From Rhodotorula mucilaginosa (taxonomy: Eukaryota > Basidiomycota > Microbotryomycetes > Sporidiobolales > Sporidiobolaceae), in assembly GCA_034406715.1 (NCBI GenBank), contig CP137864.1, positions 1,240,001 through 1,304,000 on the forward strand: a stretch of 64,000 nucleotides of DNA. Reading direction: 5' to 3'. Under the pieces are notes generated by a model that was not told where the DNA came from, ran no database searches, and saw nothing but the letters and a program-made list of their open reading frames with translations. The position numbers were made by a program, and so were the translations under genes. Each line of letters starts with the position of its first letter. Position 1 is the first letter of the stretch. Below are positions 25,095 through 35,362 of the stretch, piece by piece.

Positions 25095-26264
25095 TCACCT
25101 GTCAGACTCCACTTCGCGTCGCGGCGATGCGCTTCCTGCGCAGAAATCTTGGGGTAAGTTCTCGGGGCCGAGGATCACCATCGCGCAGGCCGTTGCAGGA
25201 TCCAACTCCGCAAAAGGGACCGCTGGCTCCACCCTTTCAGCGTCTTCGTTCGCTGGGACGGCGCGAGACGGGTGCGTCAGCGCGCGCGCGCAGCAGAAGT
25301 ATCCGGTCGTTCCGAGACGGCGGAACCCGAGCTGCGCAGGAGAGATATCGATGAGCTGTGCACTCGACATGCATCGGTCAAAAGAGAGCAAAGAACTGAC
25401 GCGGCGGTAGAATTGGACGAGGCGGTCGGACATGGCGTTTTTCTCGTCGGCGTAGGGATCGGAACTAGCGAACGGCTCTGGGTAGGGCCACTCGGAGTTG
25501 AGTGTAGCCGGGAAAGTGTAGATGAACTGGGCGCCCTGTTTCACAAGCGAACGTTAAGCCGCCGGAGAACACGAGCCACTGCCATGCGCCAAGAAGAGGT
25601 CCTGGCCGGAGGCTTACGTCGAGGTAGATGTCAATGCGTGTCAAGAGCTGGCGCAAAACCCACCTCCCGGTACCTTGGCCACGCAACTCTTTGTCGACGC
25701 GGATCTCCTGTAATTACGCGATCGTGGCATCCGCGTTCAGCTCGTCGCCCCAGACGCCCTTGCCCTCGCGAACGACGTTCTTGACCTGTCCGCGCCCGTC
25801 AAAGAGCGTAACAGCGAAATCCGACGCTTCCCCTGCGAAAAAAAACGGTAGGAGATGCAGGTTAAATGCCGCAAGCTTGACAGCGAGGAGGAATCGCGGC
25901 CCACGCGAATGTTGGTCGAGCAAGGCGACGAAATGCCCGACTTCTTCGACGATATCGTTGCGGTCGATTAGCCAGAACCGAGCGTTTCCGACTTGCTTCT
26001 CCGCTTGGTCGATTATCGAAATGTCGACGGTCTGCGAGCATGATGCAGGCCCGGGTGAGCAGCGTCCCGCGGCCAGCACGTCGACTCACTTCTCTGCAAC
26101 ATTTCACTAGCGATGAGCCTCGAAGCAGCGCTTACCCTGATGTATAGCTGGTCCGGGTCCGGCACGAAGTCAAAATCGTACTCTTCGTCCTCCTCCAGTT
26201 CTTGCTCATACGGGTCGTGCTCGACTCGTAGCAGCTTGAAGCCGTTGAAATCCACGGCGGGCAT
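25095..26264 (-). pseudogene. GNAT acetyltransferase, copy A, with in-frame stop
   Basis: Exons by comparison with copy B: 26136..26264, 25905..26031, 25618..25832, 25401..25535, 25095..25331. It begins MPAVDFNGFKLLRVEHDPYE, followed by an acidic loop. Copy B reads VAYLQEIRVDKE; copy A reads IA-stop-LQEIRVDKE, because TAA at 25714-25716 occupies the Tyr codon (position 125). Downstream the frame stays open and conserved: RGQGTGRWVL acetyl-CoA loop, GAQFIYTFPATLNSEW, FYRRLGFRRLGTTGYFCCA. Everything else, including splice sites, looks intact; without the stop it would be 280 aa. The stop precedes the acetyl-CoA-binding motif, so the truncated product should be inactive. A recent null allele is likelier than recoding; a sequencing error or use of the TTACAG as an acceptor cannot be excluded. 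Confidence 0.75.
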
Positions 26265-26735
26265 TACTATGCTGCAGAGGAGTGATGCGCAGTGAGGCGA
26301 AGGGAAGAAGTCAAGGCGAGAGAAGCGAACAAAGGACGGACGCTTCGGACGCGCACGCTCCCCCCAAGGAAGGTCGAGAGGCGCGGATGAGCAGGTGCCC
26401 CGGTTGTCTCTCAGCGCGTGCCCCCACTCACAAATACAAGCCCCGACTATAACGCAGCGGCGTAACTTAGAGCGGCACGCTGGGCGGTCGCTTGACAGCC
26501 TTCTCAAACCAAGAGTCTTCCGAGCTGGCTGCAAGCTGGCTGATACTCGCCATACTTCGTGGAATCAGTTGAGCTATTTACGAGCTGGTCACATTGCGTA
26601 GATATCTAGTGAGAGGGGTCATTGATCGAAGTGAAAGGTACAAACTGCAAACAAGCAGGGGAAAAGATGAGTCATGCAAAAACCTCGTTCGGACTTTCCA
26701 AACCACGCCTCCTCGTCGTCATGCGTGTCGATACC
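26265..26735. other. Spacer between GNAT copies
   Basis: About 470 nt holding the promoter of copy A and the 3' flank of copy B. The 26497-26560 part resembles the flank downstream of copy A (24901-24960). No separate gene. Confidence 0.6.
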
Positions 26736-27839
26736 TCAGATGAGATTCTGGCGGCTGAGAATCGTCATGGCGCGAGCCATTGTGGGATCCATTCCGGCGA
26801 AAGGGTCCGCCGATTCCACCTCATCGGCGTCGGCATTCGCGGGGAGGGCGTGAGACAAATGCGAGAGCGAGCGAGCGCAGCAGAAGTAGGCGGTCGTCCC
26901 GACACGGCGGAACCCGAGCTGCAGAAGCAAAAGAGGTCGTCAAGCTCGGCGCCCGGCGCGCGGCCCTGCGGCAGGGCAGTAGATAACTCACGCGACGGTA
27001 GAATCTGACAACGCGCGCGCTCATGGCTTCCTTTTCGGCGGCGTAAGGGTCGGGGTCACTCCACGAGCTCGGACGAGGCCACTCAGAGTGAAGTGCGCAA
27101 GGTAGGGCGTAGATAAAGCGGGCGCCCTGTTTCCGGCAAGTTCCTCTTCACGGTAAGCCACCTGCGCGCGTTGGGACAAGGTACTATTCAGACACTTACG
27201 TCGAGGTAGAGGTCGTTGCACCTCAGGATCTCGCGCAGCGCCCAACTTCCGATGCCTTGGCTGCGGACCTCTTTGTCGACGCGGATTTCCTGCAGATACG
27301 CCACGGTGGCGTCCGCGTTGAGCTCGCGACCCCAGACACCCGTGCCCTCGTGGGCGAATTTGCTCTTGATCTGTCTGCGACGGTTGAAGAGCGTAGCAGC
27401 GAAGTCGGACGCTTCCTCTGGACGTAGGAAGCGATGAGGGCCCCCGATTCTGCCGATCATCTGCACCTTGCAAAGGCAGTACTTACCCGAGTGGTCGTCG
27501 AGCAAGGCGACAAAGTCTCCGACTTCTTCGACAATCTCTTCGCGGTCAATGAGCCAGAAGCGTACGTTGCCGAGCTTCTTCTCGTTTTGGTCGACAATGG
27601 CAATGTCGACAGTCTACCACGACATCGAACTCGACGGTCAGCAGCGGGACGCTCGGAGGCCCGTACCTTCGAACGCAGAATCAGTGATCCGGCTTCGCTG
27701 CAGCCCTTACCCTGATCAAGACCTCGTCCGGTTCGGGTTCGATGTCCCCCTCGTACTCGTCCTCCTCGTCGCTGTCGCGCTCGTACGGGTCGTGGTCGAA
27801 GCGGAGCAGCCTGAGGCTGTTTGGGTCGACAGTGGACAT
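26736..27839 (-). CDS. GNAT-family N-acetyltransferase, copy B (intact)
   Basis: Five exons: 27711..27839, 27487..27613, 27200..27417, 26992..27126, 26736..26918; 263 aa in phase. The N terminus is MSTVDPNSLRLLRFDHDPYE plus an Asp/Glu-rich loop. TVDIAIVDQNEKKLGNVRFW and EEIVEEVGDFVALLDDHSG form early strands and helix. LQEIRVDKEVRSQGIGSWAL carries the Q/RxxGxG acetyl-CoA loop at residues 137-143, and FYRRLGFRRVGTTAYFCCA is the typical GNAT motif B end. The substrate cannot be told from sequence. It is the intact member of a tandem pair and may compensate for copy A. The C-terminal ~45 residues are Asp/Glu/Ala-rich. Confidence 0.85.
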
Positions 27840-28170
27840 TCTTCTTAGCCTGGCAGAGCCGATGCCCAGCGAGGGTCGGACGGGGAGAAGGAGAGAAGCA
27901 GGCGAGAGAAAATCACTCATCACAATCTGCCGCTCCCGCTCCGTTGAACAAGGCCGGTGAGCGGATCGGCCTTGGAGTTTCACAATAGAGAGTCTAAACG
28001 CATAGTCTGGTAGCTCTGCCAAGAACAACTTCCTGCGAATCACGCGCCGTCTCACTAAGTCATTCATTCGGTCGGGGCACATCCTTCGCGCCCACAGCTC
28101 AATATCTCGAAAGTATCAGTGCGGACAGTGCTATTTCATATATACAGATGGGGCACACAGTGGCGAGCAA
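27840..28170. other. Intergenic region
   Basis: About 330 nt between the dihydroxyacetone kinase stop and GNAT copy B start, both minus. No gene seen. Confidence 0.5.
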
Positions 28171-30635
28171 TCACAACGCCTTCTGCATACCCTCGAGCAA
28201 CTTCCATACGCCCCAAGCGCCCGCATCCGGCACGCTCGCCTCGCGAATTTTGTCCTGGTCGACGTACGCCGCCCTGCCCGCTTTCGCATCGAGGTCGCGC
28301 GTCGCCTCGGCCGCTTCTTGCGCAGCCTTGATCGCGTGCGAGAGCCGGGACGGGTCGGACGCGAAGGTGAGGATGAAGGACGAGAGGGGGTCGACGAGCG
28401 TGCGCGAAGGGGGGCGGGCGCGGGTGTAGCGGTAGAGGGTGTTGAGAGCCAGCTGTGCGTTACAGGCGGTTTTATATTTGCAATCAGCGATGCCTCGTAC
28501 CGGGAAGGGAGACCGTTCTCGGTCAAGCAGTCGTCTGATTTGGGAAGCAACGACGGAAACGCACCTCGAGTCCGCGAGCCCAAACTTCGGCCGTAGCGAC
28601 CTCGGACTCCTTGTCCTTCGCAGCCTCCACCAGCCCTTTACTCAACCCACTCAGCGCGATCGCATACAAGCCCCCACTTGTCCCTCCCATCTCTCGCTCG
28701 ACCACCTCGGAACAAGCCACCATCGCCGCAACGACGTCGTCGTCCGGGATCCGGTTCTCGCTGATCGCGTCGAGGATCCCTTGCGCACCGGCTTTGAGAG
28801 TCAGGCCGGCATCGCCGTCGCCGGCGATGGTGTCGTAGCGAGTGATCTCGGGCTCGGCGGCGATGACTGACTTGAGGGCCGATTCGAGTGCCGCGAGGAA
28901 GAGCTTTGGGTCGGATGCTGGAGGGGGTTCGCTCTCATCAGTATCGCGCATAGACCGTATGATACTACGAGAGCGTGTGGCTCCTGTGTCGAGAAGGAGA
29001 GATTAGTCAAGGGACGGGACTCACGCCGCGGACCCTTGACACGCGACTCCTTCTCGCCCACCGAACCCTCTTTGCGCTTCTTCCCCTCCTTCTCCCCCTC
29101 CTCCTCAACCAACATCTCCGGCTCGCCCTTGAAGCTCCACTTCCAAGCCGGCGCCTCGGTCGGCGCATCAAACAATTCGACGAGGAGGTCCGAAGTGACT
29201 GCGAAAGAGGAGGAGGAAGCGGCGGCTGACGGCGGGAGCGGGACGGGCTCGCGAGGGAGGAGGAGCAAGGTGAGGGAGAAGCCGGGCAGGTTGAGCGAAG
29301 TCATGAACGAGCCGGCGATGGCGCTGTGCGCATGGTCGAGCGTTTGCACAGGGCAAGTTCATGTCAGCAGAGAGACGTGCGATTTCCTAGACCAAAGTGA
29401 GATGAACGGCGTGGCGCACCGGCGAACGATGATCCGTTTCCGCTTCAGCCACTCTGCCGCCTCCTTCGCCACAATGCTCAACTCGACCTCGGGCAACCCG
29501 CCCAGGTTGTTGACGAGGAGGATGACCTCGTCTTGGCCGTCGTTCTTGAACGGCAGGTAGGAGCGTTCGGAGTCAGTCGTCGAGGTGATGGTCGACAGGA
29601 ACTCGTCGACGAGTTTGGCGGCGGAAGGGACCGGGGAGACTTTGCGGATTCCGGGTTCGTTGTGCTGTGCGTGCGTAGCGGTCAGCTATGCAAAGGGCCC
29701 TGAGAGACAGTCGCAGATGTGCGCAGGTCGGCAGTCCCCGAAAGGGTGCGGGAGGCACGCACGATTCCCATGCCAATCTCGGCCTCGTTCTCGCCCAGGT
29801 ACGCCTCGGCCTTGTCCGTTCCGGGTACGTGGCAATGCTCGAGTCCCATCCCCATCGTTCCACACGACTCGGCGACGGTCCGAGCGAGGTGTTCAATCTC
29901 GTCGAGAGAAGGCGAGCTCCCATCGTCGGCGGCCAACGCGCCGGCAAGCTTGTACACGAGGACGGTTCCGGCGAGTCCGCGTCGGCCGGTCAAGGCGCCT
30001 TGCTCTCGCGGGACCGAGACGTCGTCTCCGACGACGACGAGGCGGACCTGGTGCGGCTGGGTCGAGCCTTGCCCGTCTTCGCTCGTGGCGAGGTGAGTCG
30101 CGGCCCAGCGTTCGTTGGCGAGTCCGAACTGGAGAACGTCGCCAGTATAGTTTTTGACGACGATCAGCGTCCCGCGACTCTGACCTGCGAGGTCCAACCT
30201 TGCGAGGGCGTCCTCGACTTGGGCCGCGTTCGGACTCGCAAAGATTTGGCCGCTGACGGCGCACGAGAGCATTCCTTGGCCGACAAAGGCGGCATGGGCG
30301 GGTTCGTGGCCGCCTCCGCCTCCGCAGAGCAAGTGAACGCGGTCCGGGGCGGGCTGGCGGAGGATGAGGGTGGTGCGGTTGACGACTTTGGTGTGCGGGT
30401 TGAGGAAGCCGAGTCCAGCCAGCGCGTCCGAGACGGCCGTCTTGGGTTCATTGACTGCATGGTCCGCGGTTCCCAAAGGGATTGATCAGCTCCACGCTCT
30501 CTCTGTCACCTCAAGAATGCCAGTTGCGGAAGCTTACGGATGTGTTCTTGGCGGGGAAGAGGGCAGAGAGAGTGATCAACGGCAGCTCTGCGGACTAGAC
30601 TCGCGAGAGGCGCGCCTGCACTCACTGCTCGACAT
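28171..30635 (-). CDS. DAK1: Dihydroxyacetone (glycerone) kinase
   Basis: Seven exons: 30626..30635, 30538..30585, 29763..30454, 29420..29664, 29025..29323, 28565..28917, 28171..28452; about 642 aa. DhaK domain: NEPKTAVSDALAGLGFLNPH, CGGGGGHEPAHAAFVGQG, LIVVKNYTGDVLQFGLA, then GMGI joined to HNEPG, where the His (about 251) is the substrate-binding residue of the family. DhaL domain: YDTIAGDGDAGLTLK (nucleotide/Mg Asp residues), MGGTSGGLY and DAKAGRAAYV. It phosphorylates dihydroxyacetone with ATP in glycerol and formaldehyde metabolism. The linker carries an extra Lys/Glu-rich insertion. Two points are soft: the 10-nt first exon followed by a 40-nt intron, and the acceptor of exon 6, where 28983 is an alternative adding 22 residues. 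It is divergent from the epsin gene. Confidence 0.9.
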
Positions 30636-31068
30636 TGCGATTCGCGTGTACTTTGATAGTCCACTGCAGGTCTATGCTCGCGAGGAGGTGATGACGCTTC
30701 TCAAGGTGGGGCTCACTCTGGGGAAGGAAAGTGCACGAGGGGAGGCTGAATACAAACGCAACAGTAATCTGAATACCGTCGAGTACCATTGCGCGGGTGC
30801 CTCGCCTCTGCCTCGGCGATTCGATTGGCAACAACGGCAAGCAGGCGTCAGGTTCGGCAACCTCGACAGCTCTCCTTTCCTCCGAGGCAGAGCAAGCGAG
30901 CCCTTGTCACGCTCTGTTCACAGCTCGTCACCGGCTACTCGACCCGACTCGCGCGAATCTCTCCAAGTCGTCGTTCGCCGCCGCCGCCCTTTGCGTCACG
31001 CAGCACTTGACACGGGCCTTGACTCTACTCGCCTTGAAAGTCTGAGAGGAGATACACCGCCGCCCAAG
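30636..31068. other. Divergent promoter region
   Basis: About 430 nt between the DAK1 and epsin start codons. No gene seen. Confidence 0.5.
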
Positions 31069-33053
31069 ATGACGACGACCATGTCCAACATGGGCAAGAG
31101 CGTCATGCGCGTCGCGAAAAACTCGATCAAGGGCTACTCGGACACGCAGACAAAGATCCGCGACGCGACCAGCAACGACCCGTGGGGGCCGAGCGGGACC
31201 CAGATGGCAGAGCTCGCCCAGTTGACCTACAACCAGCAAGACTTTGTCGAAATCATAGAGATGCTCGAGAAGCGCCTCAACGACAAGGGCAAGAACTGGA
31301 GGCACGTCTTTAAATCCCTCACCGTCCTCGACTATATCCTCCACGCCGGGTCAGAGAACGTCGTACACTACTTCCGGTACGTCCACTGCGGTCTCATCCG
31401 AGGGCGCTTCTCCCGAGCCCAGTGCCTGACTGCGCCGCTGACCCACCGCCCGCCTCGACAGCGAGAACCTGTACGTCGTCAAGACGCTCAAAGAGTTCCA
31501 GTACATCGACGAGGACGGCAAGGACCAGGGCGCGAATGGTGAGTCTGCCAAACTGCTTTTGAGCGAGAGGGGGACGGCGCGACGTGTGCTCACCGCCACG
31601 CTCTGTGCCCAGTCCGCCAAAAGGCCAAAGACGTTACCAACCTCCTCCTCGACGAGAAGCGCATGACGCACCAGCGCCGCGCCCGCAAAGATATGCGCAA
31701 CCGCATGGCCGGCGAACCTTCCTCATCCGCCAACGACCGCCCGAGTCGCGCCTCGCCGCCACCCCGAGGCGGCAAAAACAACGACGACGACGAGCTCGCG
31801 GCCGCGATCGAGGCGAGCAAGCGCAGTGCGGCAGAGGAAGCGAACCGCCACAAGGGGGATAGCGAACTCGAGGAGGCGCTCAGGCTCAGTCGTGAAGAGG
31901 ACGAGCGGAGGCGGAGGGCCCTCGAGGCCGGCGCGGGCGACAACCTCTTTGACGAGGAGCAGCAAAGGTCAGTCTCCAGAACACTTCTTCCCTTCGTCCG
32001 CTACCACGCTGTGGGGCTGCCCTCATTTCTTAGATTGGCGATGGCAGAATGGGTTCGCTGACATCTTTCCCCCTTGTCTCGGCGCGCAGAAACGCCCTCA
32101 TCGACATGGACGCGCCCGAACCGCAGCAGCCGATGCAGACGGGCTGGATGTCGTACAACCCGTACCAGGCACAGCAGCAGGCGCAGATGGAAGAGTACAT
32201 GCGGCAACAGCAGTTGCTCGAGCTCCAGCGTCAGGTGAGGCTTGCGCGACGGCATTGAAGCGGCATGTTATGACTCCCTCGTGGACCATGATACTGATTC
32301 TATGCGGATATGTGGATGTCCCACAGCAAGAGCAGCAGCAGATGATGTACGCGCAGCAGCAGCAGGCGGCGATGCAGGCGCAGTACCAGCAACAACAGGC
32401 GTACGAGGACTACATGCGCCAGCAGCAGATGATGTACATGCAGCAACAACAACAGCAACCAAACCAGCAACCGATCCAGGCGCAGCCGACCGGGTTCGGC
32501 GCCAACAACCCGTTCGCGGCGTTCGCTGCGCCGCCACAGGCTTCCCCGTCGCCGGCTCCTCCTCCTCCTCAACAAGAATCGGCCTCGAACGGGTTCGAGT
32601 CGTCGTACCGACCTGAACCTGCTCCGGCCCCCGCTCCCGTGCAGGAACAGCAACCGCAGCGAACCGGAGGCGGGCGGTACAAAACCGGCGGCGACGAGCG
32701 CCATTCTGAACTCGCGCGGATGCTCGCCGGCGGGCGCGAAGACGGCCTCGACACGTTCGGTAACGTCGGAGCGACGCGTGTTCCCGTGTGGCAGCAAAAG
32801 ACGGGACAGGGGCAGGGGCCGATGATGCCTCAGACGACGGGGTTGGCCAAGCCTCTGAACCCGTTCGGGACGGGCGTGACGACCTACAGGCCGCAGCAGT
32901 TCAACCAGCCGACAGGTCAGCAGCAGCAGCAGCAGCAGAATGTGCGTTCTGATCTTTCTCCGGCCCTGCTGCTCGCCACCCTCTCGCTCTCTCGAGCGCT
33001 GACGTCTCATGCTTTGTACCCCGCAGAACGAACAGCCCTTCTTCACGATCTGA
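31069..33053 (+). CDS. ENT1: Epsin, ENTH-domain endocytic adaptor
   Basis: Six exons, 31069..31376, 31462..31538, 31613..31967, 32090..32234, 32327..32941, 33027..33053, give 508 aa. The ENTH domain fills residues ~10-140: VKNSIKGYS-type start, DPWGPSGTQMAELAQLTY, GKNWRHVFKSLTVLDYILHAGSE, ENLYVVKTLKEFQYIDEDGKD. Two ubiquitin-interacting motifs follow (DDELAAAIEASK and DSELEEALRLSREED), then a long Gln-rich tract. NPF motifs for EH-domain partners occur in NNPFAAF and LNPFGTG, and the last residues are EQPFFTI. Epsins bind PI(4,5)P2, ubiquitin-tagged cargo and clathrin at the plasma membrane. It sits in the same window as Rab5, PAL1 and MSB1, which also act in endocytosis or polarity, but not in an operon-like unit. 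Confidence 0.94.
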
Positions 33054-33388
33054 GCCGTATATAGAAACCCAACTCGTGCCTTCGATCGTGGTCTCCGGAA
33101 TCCGCGCCTAGCCTTTGCCGTCAAGAATATTGCCCGTTCTCCCGATCTCTCCTTGTTGCCTCATTCTCCTCTCGCGCTTGCAGAACGTTTACAGTCTTGT
33201 CCGTTCCCCGGCGACGGTTCCCTGCTCCTTGTACCGGTCGTGATCCCCTTGTAAAATCTCCTTTTACAGCTTACATACGCGCTCGTGGGTATGTCCGCGG
33301 ATCTCGGCCCCACCGCACGCGCGGCGCCGCATGCACTCGGAAGCATCTCGGCCTCTTTCTGCGTCACCGAGCTGTTGTCTGCCGGAAT
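33054..33388. other. Intergenic region
   Basis: About 335 nt of epsin 3' end and dipeptidase promoter. No gene seen. Confidence 0.5.
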
Positions 33389-35081
33389 ATGAAGGAGCTT
33401 CCGACACATACTCAGGCGAGTGTGCCCCGGCGACGCTCGTCCGCCTGGACTGTCGCTCGCCGCTTTGCCGCTCTCGCACTTTTGGGCGTCATCAGCTTGC
33501 ACTCGACGACGACGACGACGACGCACGAGTCCCTGCTGGACCGGGTGTACGACGCAGTGCACCAGCTGAAATGGAAGAGCACGGTGCTCTCGAAGGATCC
33601 GCACGAGCGCGCGCTGCAGCTCATGGACCGGCAACCTGTTATCGGTCAGTTCTTTGCCATCTTGGTTTGAACTTCGACAGCGGCCGGCTGACTCTGTCCG
33701 GAGAGAGCGCGCGCAGATGGACACGTCGACCTCGAGATCCTCAGCCGATACTACTACGCCAACGACCTCGACGCGTTCGACCTGCGGAGGGAAACTCGCG
33801 GTCAGGTCGACTTTCCGCGGATGCGAAAAGGGAAAATGGGCGGCTTGTAAGACTGTTTCCCGCGTTTCAAGATGCACACTTCTGAACGAGTATATCCGCA
33901 GCTTCCACTCGGTCTTTGTGCCGTGCCCAGAAGATGAAGGCTACCCGTCGGAGAACCGGTCGAATTTCACCACCCCGACTTGGCGAGTCCGCGACACGCT
34001 CGAGCAAATCGACACTGCATGGCTCTTGATCGACAAGTACAACGACCAGTTCGAGCTCACCCTCACCGCCAGAGAGTGGCGCAAGGCGATGCGCCGCGGC
34101 AAGTTTGGCGGCATGCTCGGCGTCGAGGGAGGTCACCAGCTCGGTTCTTCCTTGTCGACGATCCGGACTTATTTCGACCTCGGAGTGCGGTACATCACCT
34201 TGACGCACACGTGTCACTCGGCGCTCGCCGACAGCTGCGGCTACGTCGAACGACCCTCGGCGCACGATCTCGTCGCAGGCACACCGCTCGCTCCGCGCTG
34301 GAACGGGCTTTCATCGTTCGGTCGTACCGCAGTGCGCGAGATGAACCGCCTCGGTATGATGGTCGACCTGTCGCACACGAGCCCGAAAACCGCGTCCGAC
34401 GCGCTCTCGCACTCGCTTGCTCCGGTCATCTTCTCGCACTCGAACGCGCGCGGTGTCCACTCGCACTCGCGCAACATCCCTGACTCGATCCTTCGCCGCA
34501 TCGGATCAATTGACTCGCGTCGCAAGGGTACCTTCAACCTGTCTGAAGACGGCGAGAAAGGTCAAGGCTGGGGGGCCGACACGGGCGAAGTCGACAAGCC
34601 GGTCCCGTCCGGCGACGTCCTCATCATGCTCAACTTTTCCCCGACATTCGTCAGCGAATGGTCCGATGGCAGCGGCCCGCGGGCAAACGTTTCCTTGATG
34701 GCGGATCACGCCGAATACATTGGTCGCTTGGCCGGCCGCGAGCACGTCGGGATCGGGAGTGACTTTGACGGCATCGAAGACGTGCCAGAGGGACTCGAGG
34801 ACGTGTCCAAGTATCCGAACCTGATCGCCGAGCTGCTTCGACGAGGCTGGTCGGACGCAGAGGTGATGGGTCTGACGAGCGGTGAGTTGTGGCTTTTTTT
34901 TTTCCAAAACTGGGGCTTTGGTCGATCACTTACGCGCAATCATCGACTTCATGCAGGCAATCTCCTGCGGATCGTGGAGAAAGTCGAAGCGGTGGCTCGC
35001 CAACATGGGCATGACAAGCCGTCCTACGAGGTGTTTTCCGGACGGACCGACCTGGTCAAGCACGATAAACCCCCTATTTAG
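33389..35081 (+). CDS. Membrane dipeptidase (renal dipeptidase family, M19)
   Basis: Four exons, 33389..33644, 33717..33846, 33902..34881, 34957..35081, give 496 aa. A short basic cytoplasmic tail precedes one membrane segment (residues ~19-39), so the catalytic part is extracytoplasmic. M19 metal-site motifs are all there: DGHVDLE (His/Asp pair, usually DGHND), EGGHQLG with bridging Glu, LTHTCHSALAD, DLSHTSPKT, FSHSNARGVHSHSRNIPD and GIGSDFDGI. The family hydrolyses dipeptides with two zinc ions. The Asn-to-Val change in DGHND leaves the ligands intact. N-glycosylation sequons such as NRS and NVS occur. It converges on MRN1, with stops 282 nt apart. Confidence 0.93.
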
Positions 35082-35362
35082 AGCGTCTAGACTAGAGTGA
35101 AGATCTTTTGCAGGGACACGGAGATGCTTAGAGGGAGAGAGAGAGACTGGGAGAGGGGGAGAGAATCGCTACGCAAGTGGGAGCAATGTCTGTGGCAGAA
35201 CTGGTGTGCGCTTGTGCGAGGGGGGGCGAAACGAAGGGCGAAGGAAAGGGGGGGCACGGCTGAGAAGAGAAAGCAAACTTTGAGTGAGGGGAACAGCAGC
35301 TGGGAGAGGTACGGAACCGGGGGAGAAGGAAGCGTCTAAAGGGGCCGAGTCACAGGAAGCGT

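Larger units (their letters stand above)
24901..27839 (-). repeat. Tandem duplication carrying two GNAT genes
   Basis: Two minus-strand acetyltransferase genes sit in the same order with exons of 129, 127, 215/218 and 135 nt and matching intron positions. Similarity continues past the stops: AGCCTTCTC at 24901 and 26497, TCTTCCGAGCT at 24922 and 26516. The unit is about 1.6 kb. Intron and flank sequences have diverged much more than exons. Confidence 0.8.

Noticed and set aside
35100-35340. GA-rich stretch downstream of the dipeptidase as a simple repeat or gene
   Set aside because: It is a purine-biased 3' flank between convergent genes, with no regular unit and no coding signal.
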